A stretch of 64,000 nt of DNA. It comes from Paracoccus liaowanqingii. Its GTDB lineage: Bacteria; Pseudomonadota; Alphaproteobacteria; Rhodobacterales; Rhodobacteraceae. The notes under the pieces are model-generated. The model was not told the origin of the DNA, made no database searches, and saw nothing but the letters and a program-made list of their open reading frames with translations. Shown one piece after another: positions 59,023 to 64,000 of this stretch. Location: the NCBI RefSeq assembly GCF_004683865.2, contig NZ_CP038439.1, forward strand, positions 2,668,001 to 2,732,000, written 5' to 3'. Made by a program: the position numbers and the translations under genes. Every line of letters starts with the position of its first letter. Positions within the stretch are counted from its first letter, which is position 1.

Positions 59023-59060
59023 GTGTCGCTTTCAGACGGTCGCGCCCCGGGACTCCGCTC

Positions 59061-59080
59061 TTGACTGAGCGGATAATCAA
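59061..59080. promoter_or_regulatory. BetI-box-like dyad upstream of choX
   Basis: A 20-bp site with TTGA at one end and TCAA at the other (half-sites TTGACTGA and TAATCAA), ending 21 nt before the choX start. The ends and several central bases agree with my recollection of BetI operators. A perfect CCGCTC-N6-GAGCGG inverted repeat (59055-59072) overlaps it. Confidence 0.4.
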
Positions 59081-59101
59081 CAAACCCGACAGGAGAGACC
59101 C

Positions 59102-60034
59102 ATGACCCGACCGATCCTCGCCGCCATGGCGCTGACCGCCCTCACGGCTCTGCCCGCATGGGCCCAGGATGCCGACAGCTGCGCGACGGTGCGCCTGTCC
59201 GATCCCGGCTGGACGGACATCACCGCCACCAACGGCGTGGCGGCGGCGCTGCTGGAGGCGCTCGGCTACACGCCCGACATCGCCACCCTGTCGGTGCCGG
59301 TGGGCTACGAGGCCCTCAAGGGCGCGCAGACCGACGTGTTCCTGGGCAACTGGATGCCCGCGCAGGCCAGCTTCCGCGCCGATCTGGACGCCGATGGCGG
59401 CGTTACCGAACTGGTGCAGAACCTCGAGGGCGCCAAGTTCACGCTGGCCGTCAACCCGGCGGCTGTGGCCCTCGGCGTGGCCCATTTCGCCGATCTGGAC
59501 GCCCATCGCGACGCGTTCGAGGGCAAGATCTACGGCATCGAGCCCGGCGCGCCGGCCAACCAGAACATCCAGGGCATGATCGACGCCGACACCTTCGGCC
59601 TGGGCGATTGGGAGCTGGTCGAGTCCGGCGAACAGGCGATGCTGGCGCAGGTGACCCGCAACGACGACACCCCGACGGTCTTCCTGGCTTGGGCGCCCCA
59701 CCCGATGAACGAGGCGATCGAGATCACCTATCTGTCGGGCGGCGACGCGCAGTTCGGGCCCGATTTCGGCGGCGCCACCGTCCACACGCTGGCCCGCGCC
59801 GAATGGGCCGAGAGCTGCCCCAATGCCGCGCGACTCTTCACGCAGCTGGTCTTCGACGTGACGATGGAAAACCAGCTGATGGGCGCGATCCTGGACGACG
59901 GCGCCGATCCGCAGGAGGCCGCGCGCGACTGGATGGCCGACAACACCGACGCGCTGGCCCCGTGGCTGGACGGCGTGACCACGCTGGACGGCCAGCCGGG
60001 ACTTGACGCGGTGCAGGCGGCGGTGGCCGGATAG
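59102..60034 (+). CDS. choX: Choline ABC transporter substrate-binding protein
   Basis: 310 aa with a signal peptide (MTRPILAAMALTALTALPAWAQ). The mature protein is of the OpuAC type that binds quaternary amines. Candidate aromatic-box residues are W37 (DPGWTD), W84 (GNWMP), Y144 (YGIEPG) and W197 (AWAPHPMN). Choline is favoured over glycine betaine because the next gene, 5 nt away, is a choline sulfatase. The usual permease and ATPase genes choW and choV are not beside it. Confidence 0.88.
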   Translation: MTRPILAAMALTALTALPAWAQDADSCATVRLSDPGWTDITATNGVAAALLEALGYTPDIATLSVPVGYEALKGAQTDVFLGNWMPAQASFRADLDADGGVTELVQNLEGAKFTLAVNPAAVALGVAHFADLDAHRDAFEGKIYGIEPGAPANQNIQGMIDADTFGLGDWELVESGEQAMLAQVTRNDDTPTVFLAWAPHPMNEAIEITYLSGGDAQFGPDFGGATVHTLARAEWAESCPNAARLFTQLVFDVTMENQLMGAILDDGADPQEAARDWMADNTDALAPWLDGVTTLDGQPGLDAVQAAVAG

Positions 60035-60039
60035 GACCC

Positions 60040-61533
60040 GTGCAGCCCAATATCCTGATCCTCATGGCGGACCAGCTGTCGGGGGTCCTGTTCCCCGACG
60101 GCCCCGCCCCGTTCCTGCACACCCCCAACCTGCGGCGGCTGGCCCTGCGGTCCGCCCGCTACGCCAACGCCTACACCGCCAGCCCTCTCTGCGCGCCGGG
60201 GCGGGCCAGCTTCATGTCGGGCCAGCTGCCCCGCCGCACGCGGGTCTACGACAACGCGGCCGAGTTCGCTTCCGACATCCCGACCTATGCCCATCACCTG
60301 CGCCGGGCGGGCTATCGCACCTGCCTGTCGGGCAAGATGCATTTCGTCGGCCCCGACCAGCTGCACGGCTTCGAGGAGCGGCTGACCACCGACATCTATC
60401 CCGCCGATTTCGGCTGGACCCCGGATTATCGCAAGCCCGGGGAACGGATCGACTGGTGGTATCACAACCTGGGCTCGGTCACCGGCGCCGGCGTGGCTGA
60501 GATCACCAACCAGCTGGATTACGACGACGACGTGGCCCATCAGGCCTGCCGCAAGCTCTATGATCTGGCCCGCAGCGGCGACGACCGGCCCTGGTGCCTG
60601 ACGGCCAGCTTCACCCATCCCCACGACCCCTTCGTGGCGCGCCGCCGCTACTGGGACCTCTACGAGGGCGTGCCCGAACTGGAGCCGCCCGCGCTCATCC
60701 CCTACGCGGACATGGACCCCCATGCGCAGCGCCTGATGGATGCCTGCGACGCGCAGGCCTTCGACATCACGGACGACCAGATCCGCCGCGCGCGCCAAGG
60801 CTATTTCGCCAATATCAGCTATGTCGACGACAAGATCGGCCAGATCCTCGACGTGCTGGACGCCACCGGCCAGCAGGACACGATCATCCTGTTCCTGTCT
60901 GATCATGGCGAGATGCTGGGCGAGCGGGGGTTGTGGTTCAAGATGAACTTCTTCGAGGGCTCGGCCCGCGTGCCACTGATGATCGCGGCGCCGGGCATGG
61001 CGCCGGCGCGCGTCGATCAGCCGGTCAGCACGCTGGACGTGCTGCCCACGCTCGGCGATCTGGCCGGGCTGCCAATGGACGGGATCGCGCCTTGGACCGA
61101 TGGCGTCTCGCTGGCGGGCGGCGGGGATCGCGGCCCCGTGCCGATGGAATACGCGGCCGAGGGCAGCATCACCCCCCTGGTGGCCCTACGCGACGGGCGC
61201 TGGAAATACACCGCCTGCCGCGCCGATCCCGAACAGCTGTTCGACCTGCAGGCCGATCCCGGGGAACGCACCAACCTGGCCCCGGACCCCGCCCATGCCG
61301 CGACGCTGGCGCGCTTCCGCGAAATGGCCGCGCAACGATGGGATCTGGACGCCTATGACGCCGAGGTGCGCCAGTCCCAGGCCCGCCGCTGGATCGTCTA
61401 CGAGGCGCTGCGCAACGGCGCCTACTACCCCTGGGACCACCAGCCCCTGCAGCGCGCGTCCGAGCAGTACATGCGCAACCACATGGACCTGAACGACCTG
61501 GAAGAGACCCGACGCTTCCCGCGCGGAGAATAG
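60040..61533 (+). CDS. betC: Choline sulfatase
   Basis: 497 aa from a GTG at 60040. Sulfatase family: metal ligand Asp in LMADQ (D11), and the CxPxR motif C51-A-P-G-R55, whose cysteine is converted to formylglycine. C-terminal metal ligands lie in LFLSDHGEMLGERGLWFKMNF (split). The C-terminal extension ending ETRRFPRGE is typical of BetC. It hydrolyses choline-O-sulfate to choline and sulfate. It is 5 nt downstream of choX, supporting joint uptake and breakdown. A hairpin follows. Confidence 0.95.
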   Translation: MQPNILILMADQLSGVLFPDGPAPFLHTPNLRRLALRSARYANAYTASPLCAPGRASFMSGQLPRRTRVYDNAAEFASDIPTYAHHLRRAGYRTCLSGKMHFVGPDQLHGFEERLTTDIYPADFGWTPDYRKPGERIDWWYHNLGSVTGAGVAEITNQLDYDDDVAHQACRKLYDLARSGDDRPWCLTASFTHPHDPFVARRRYWDLYEGVPELEPPALIPYADMDPHAQRLMDACDAQAFDITDDQIRRARQGYFANISYVDDKIGQILDVLDATGQQDTIILFLSDHGEMLGERGLWFKMNFFEGSARVPLMIAAPGMAPARVDQPVSTLDVLPTLGDLAGLPMDGIAPWTDGVSLAGGGDRGPVPMEYAAEGSITPLVALRDGRWKYTACRADPEQLFDLQADPGERTNLAPDPAHAATLARFREMAAQRWDLDAYDAEVRQSQARRWIVYEALRNGAYYPWDHQPLQRASEQYMRNHMDLNDLEETRRFPRGE

Positions 61534-61536
61534 TGA

Positions 61537-61561
61537 ACGGGGCCGGTCATCCTGGCCCCGT
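61537..61561 (+). terminator. Hairpin after betC
   Basis: ACGGGGCC (61537-61544) pairs with GGCCCCGT (61554-61561), 3 nt past the betC stop. No T run follows, so termination is uncertain. Confidence 0.5.
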
Positions 61562-61591
61562 CTGCTGTCCTGAGCCCGGGGCCTTTTACTC

Positions 61592-61993
61592 TTACGCGTC
61601 GGCCTTGGCGGTGCGCTTGTCCATGAACTGGTCGAATTCCGACTTGTCCTTGGCCTCGCGCAGCTTGGCCAGGAAATCCATGAACTCGCGATGCTCGTCT
61701 TCGAGGCGCTTCAGCGTCTCGGCGCGATAGGCGTCGAAGGCGGTGTTGCCCGTCGATTGGGCGACATGGGGGGTGAACGTGCCGCGTTTGCTGCATCCGA
61801 ACATGCGCTTGCTCCAGATCATGTAGGTCAGAAGGGCCAGGCCCAGGGGCCAGAAGGCGATGAAGCCCAGGATCATCGCGACGATCCAGGCGGGGCGGCC
61901 GCGCGCGTCCAGCCAGTCGCGGGCGCGCATCAGCACATCGCCGAGGCGCTGCCCGGTCGAGATCGGGCGGAGCACGGGGGTTGCGGTGGTCAT
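61592..61993 (-). CDS. DUF2852 membrane protein
   Basis: 133 aa. One membrane region (PAWIVAMILGFIAFWPLGLA, about 34-60) is followed by SKRMFGC and a charged helical C-terminus (ETLKRLEDEHREFMDFLAKLREAKDK, split) that may form a coiled coil. This is the DUF2852 arrangement seen across alphaproteobacteria; its function is unknown. Its promoter overlaps a long palindrome, and a TetR gene lies just upstream on the same strand. Confidence 0.85.
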   Translation of the reverse strand: MTTATPVLRPISTGQRLGDVLMRARDWLDARGRPAWIVAMILGFIAFWPLGLALLTYMIWSKRMFGCSKRGTFTPHVAQSTGNTAFDAYRAETLKRLEDEHREFMDFLAKLREAKDKSEFDQFMDKRTAKADA

Positions 61994-62007
61994 CGGTGGT
62001 GTCTCCC

Positions 62008-62034
62008 TATGTTAATGTGAATTACATTTACATA
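62008..62034. promoter_or_regulatory. 27-bp near-perfect palindromic operator upstream of the DUF2852 gene
   Basis: TATGTTAATGT (62008-62018), spacer GAATT and ACATTTACATA (62024-62034): ten of eleven positions are symmetric. It is AT-rich in a very GC-rich region, lies 14 nt before the start codon and overlaps the predicted -10. This is the size and layout expected for a TetR-family operator. Confidence 0.65.
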
Positions 62035-62060
62035 AATGGGAAGACCGGGCCGCCCGTCAA
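62032..62060 (-). promoter_or_regulatory. Putative promoter of the DUF2852 gene
   Basis: On the minus strand, TTGACG (62060-62055), a 17-nt spacer and ATTTAT (62037-62032), the latter overlapping one arm of the palindrome. Confidence 0.45.
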
Positions 62061-62081
62061 GACATATGTTGCGAAAAATCT

Positions 62082-62711
62082 TCAGTCCTGGATCAGGCCC
62101 AGCCCGCGCAGATAGATGATCGCGCCGCTTTCCAGCATCTCGGACGGCTCGACGGGGCTGCGGCTGCCGGGCTTGCCGCGCCCGAACAGCTCGACCACGC
62201 CATGGCTCAGCGCCCAGATATGGCTGGCGACCATACGCGACGGGGGGCGGCTGCCCTCGGGCAGGCGCGCGGCCAGCGCCTCGGCGGCCGAGATCAGCAC
62301 CCCCTGCGCCCGCCCCGAGGCGGCGGCCAGATCGGCATTCCCGGCGATCGAGATGCCGGATTCGAACATCGCCATGTAATGCCCGGGCCGTTCGGCGGCG
62401 AAATCCAGATAGGCCTGCCCCATCCGCAGGAAGGCGCTCAGCGGGCGCGGGCGGCCGTCGTCGAAGGCCAGCTGCAACTTGTCGGCGAATTCCAGGAAAC
62501 CCTGCCGCGCCAGCTCCTCCAGCAGGTCGTCGCGGCCCTTGAAGTGGCGATAGGGCGCGGCGGCGGACACGCCCGCCCGGCGCGCGGCCTCGGTCAGGGT
62601 GAAGGCCTGCGGGCCCTGCTCCTCGACCAGGGTGGCGCTGGCCTCGACCAGCGCCTGGCGCAGGTTGCCGTGGTGATAGGTCTTGCGGTCGCGGGAGGTC
62701 GGATCGGGCAC
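62082..62711 (-). CDS. TetR/AcrR family transcriptional regulator
   Basis: 209 aa from a GTG at 62711 that overlaps the HPr stop by one nucleotide (TAGTG). The N-terminal helix-turn-helix is FTLTEAARRAGVSAAAPYRHFKGRDDLLEEL (split). The C-terminal ligand domain has ADKLQLAF and HYMAMFESGISI, and ends MLESGAIIYLRGLGLIQD. It is not BetI-like in its N-terminus. The palindrome 48 nt downstream, in front of the DUF2852 gene, is the obvious target candidate. The inducer is unknown. Confidence 0.9.
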   Translation of the reverse strand: MPDPTSRDRKTYHHGNLRQALVEASATLVEEQGPQAFTLTEAARRAGVSAAAPYRHFKGRDDLLEELARQGFLEFADKLQLAFDDGRPRPLSAFLRMGQAYLDFAAERPGHYMAMFESGISIAGNADLAAASGRAQGVLISAAEALAARLPEGSRPPSRMVASHIWALSHGVVELFGRGKPGSRSPVEPSEMLESGAIIYLRGLGLIQD

Positions 62712-62989
62712 TACATGCCTTCGCCGAAGAAGTCCCCGACAAGGGCCTCCAGCGCGTCGGCCAGATCGGAGGCCTGCGGCCCGGTGGTCGTCACCCGGAT
62801 CTGGCTGCCACGCGGCGCGGTCAGCATCAGCAGGCCCATGATCGAATCGCCCGAGACGCTCATCCCGTCCTTCTCGACCTGCGCCTGCGCGTCGAAGCGC
62901 TCGACCACGTCCACGAACTTGGCGCTGGCCCGCGCGTGCAGGCCCTTGACGTTGATGATCGACAGATCGCGCGTGACGGGGCCGGTCAT
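62711..62989 (-). CDS. ptsH: Phosphocarrier protein HPr
   Basis: 92 aa from the ATG at 62989. The histidine phosphorylation site is H18 in KGLHARAS. The regulatory serine is S49 in GDSIMGLLML, the position used by HPr kinase. It passes phosphate to the EIIA encoded upstream. It overlaps that gene by 4 nt and the TetR gene by 1 nt. The set fits the regulatory PTS of alphaproteobacteria, which lacks sugar permeases. Confidence 0.94.
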   Translation of the reverse strand: MTGPVTRDLSIINVKGLHARASAKFVDVVERFDAQAQVEKDGMSVSGDSIMGLLMLTAPRGSQIRVTTTGPQASDLADALEALVGDFFGEGM

Positions 62990-63408
62990 CGGGCGAACCG
63001 CCCGCCGCCCGATGCCGCCTCGGGCGGGACGTTGTAGCTGTTGATGTACTTGCGCCCGGCCTCCTTGGCGAAGCCCACGGCGATGGGCACCGACAGGTGG
63101 CGCGACTTGGCCAGCTTGACCAGCATCGGCAGGTTCGCCCCGTACAGGATCGCCCGGTCCTCGACCGCGCAGGCCGGCAGCGACAGGTTCGAGGGCGAGC
63201 CGCCGAACAGGTCCGTCACCAGCACGACCCCGTCGCCCAGATCGACGGCATCCGCCGCCGCCTTGATTTCCGCAGTCTTGGCCGCGCGGTCGTGATCGTC
63301 CTCGATCGCGACCGCGGCAATGCCCGTCTGCGGGCCCACGACATGTTCCACCGCGGAAAGATATTCCCGCGCCAGACCGCCATGCGCTACGATGACAATT
63401 CCGATCAA
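62986..63408 (-). CDS. Mannose-type PTS EIIA component (regulatory)
   Basis: 140 aa from a TTG at 63408, giving LIGIVIVAHGGLAREYL with phospho-histidine H9. No ATG occurs near, and the longer frame has a non-conserved N-terminus. VLVTDLFGGSPSN and the central block are typical of the ManX/EIIA-Man family. In alphaproteobacteria such stand-alone EIIA proteins belong to a phosphorelay that controls, rather than transports, and sit with hprK, rapZ and ptsH as here. Confidence 0.9.
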   Translation of the reverse strand: MIGIVIVAHGGLAREYLSAVEHVVGPQTGIAAVAIEDDHDRAAKTAEIKAAADAVDLGDGVVLVTDLFGGSPSNLSLPACAVEDRAILYGANLPMLVKLAKSRHLSVPIAVGFAKEAGRKYINSYNVPPEAASGGGRFAR

Positions 63409-63439
63409 CGCGTCCCACCAAACCCTTGGGTCAAAGCCG

Positions 63440-64000
63440 TCATGATGCGTGCCCTTGCAGCGGTTTTGCCCCGCTTGTGGGCAGGGTGTCCGTGCCGGAC
63501 GGCGGCACCATGATCCGCCGCTCAAGTTCCCTGTGTCTTATTGACACCGGCCAGCCTGCCTCTGCAAGCGCCAGCGCCATTTTTTCCACCAAAGTGACGG
63601 AACGGTGTTGCCCGCCGGTACAGCCGAAGCCCACCGCCAGATGCGATTTGCCCTCGTCCATATGGGCGGGCAGCAGGAACTGGATCAGCCCGCGCGTCCG
63701 GTCGAAGAATTCCGCGAATCGCGGATCGGCCGCGACATGGCCCTGCACGCGCCCGTCGCGCCCGTCCAGCGGCCGCAGGCCCGGCTCCCAATGCGGGTTG
63801 GCCAAGAAGCGGCAGTCGAACATCAGGTCCAGCCCGCGCGGCACGCCGCGCTTGAAGCTGAAGGAATGCAGCGACACGCTCAGCCGCCGGTCGGGCCGCA
63901 GGTCGAACCAGCGCGTCAGCTCGGCCTTGAGGTCGTGGGGCGACAGCTCGGTCGTGTCGACCAGCACGTCGGCCCGCGCCAGGATCGGCGCCAGCAGGTC
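63440..64000 (-). CDS. rapZ: RNase adapter RapZ, C-terminal part (gene continues past the window)
   Basis: Partial: about 187 codons, with the stop at 63440 and the start beyond 64000. The C-terminal half of RapZ is visible: [48 protein letters not shown]. The N-terminal Walker ATP-binding domain is outside the window. RapZ (YvcJ) controls amino-sugar metabolism in enterobacteria by binding small RNAs; in alphaproteobacteria it groups with PTS regulators. It is 31 nt upstream of the EIIA gene. Confidence 0.93.
   Translation of the reverse strand, partial: DLLAPILARADVLVDTTELSPHDLKAELTRWFDLRPDRRLSVSLHSFSFKRGVPRGLDLMFDCRFLANPHWEPGLRPLDGRDGRVQGHVAADPRFAEFFDRTRGLIQFLLPAHMDEGKSHLAVGFGCTGGQHRSVTLVEKMALALAEAGWPVSIRHRELERRIMVPPSGTDTLPTSGAKPLQGHAS

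Noticed and set aside
62082..62711. TetR gene considered as betI for the nearby choX-betC genes
   Set aside because: The N-terminus and length do not look like BetI. The gene is coupled to ptsH and has a better operator candidate beside DUF2852.

Overview
The window is a GC-rich (roughly two-thirds G+C by eye), gene-dense chromosomal segment of an alphaproteobacterium. Gene content and order point to Rhodobacteraceae, most likely Paracoccus or a close relative. The main pointers are the rpmH-rnpA-yidD-ttcA-yidC-MOSC-engB-argB block, the Bzt/Aap-type amino acid transporter beside an ATP12 chaperone, etfBA next to a 3-hydroxybutyryl-CoA dehydrogenase, and a PTS EIIA-HPr-RapZ group. The species call is inference. 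No rRNA, CRISPR array, transposase or prophage was seen.

Layout. 55-4897: opgGHC, a translationally coupled operon for periplasmic glucans. 4904-10587: a surface-glycan patch (a 710-aa propeller-like protein of unknown function, a GT61 and a GT2 glycosyltransferase, a hexapeptide acyltransferase) ending at a tRNA-Arg(ACG). 10902-20673: a sensor kinase, then rpmH-rnpA-yidD-ttcA, an EAL phosphodiesterase, yidC, a MOSC protein, engB, argB and a SixA-like phosphatase. 20749-25403: bztABCD amino acid uptake genes. 25572-29707: ATP12, a HAD hydrolase, an RluC-type pseudouridine synthase, crcB and rarA. 29742-31003: a luxI/luxR quorum-sensing pair. 31291-47707: the S10-spc-alpha ribosomal protein superoperon, all on the minus strand. 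48022-50314: a TerB-like protein and a solitary tuf. 50506-55594: two short-chain dehydrogenases, parC, an SH3 protein and a HIG1 protein. 55594-59022: a PduO-type adenosyltransferase, etfBA and a hydroxyacyl-CoA dehydrogenase. 59102-61533: choline-binding protein and choline sulfatase. 61592-64000: a DUF2852 protein, a TetR regulator, HPr, a mannose-type EIIA and the C-terminal part of rapZ.

The most unusual feature is in the ribosomal superoperon. It is normally contiguous, but here rpmD and rplO are separated by about 1.7 kb holding a convergent pair of exported-protein genes. One looks like a small outer-membrane barrel and the other is a cysteine-containing periplasmic protein. A 12-bp hairpin follows rpmD and a good -35/-10 pair precedes rplO, so the operon appears to be split there. 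A second apparent break (terminator plus promoter candidate) lies in a 211-nt gene-free gap between rplP and rpmC, and a third candidate lies between adk and rpsM.

Other points of interest: a near-perfect 27-bp palindrome overlaps the likely promoter of the DUF2852 gene next to a TetR regulator. Five copies of an intergenic repeat with the core AAATATCCCGGGGGG occur near gene ends. A BetI-box-like dyad lies upstream of choX-betC. luxR may be leaderless. The S10 operon has a structured leader of about 165 nt. Functions are assigned by recognising family motifs in the translations. No database search or folding program was run.
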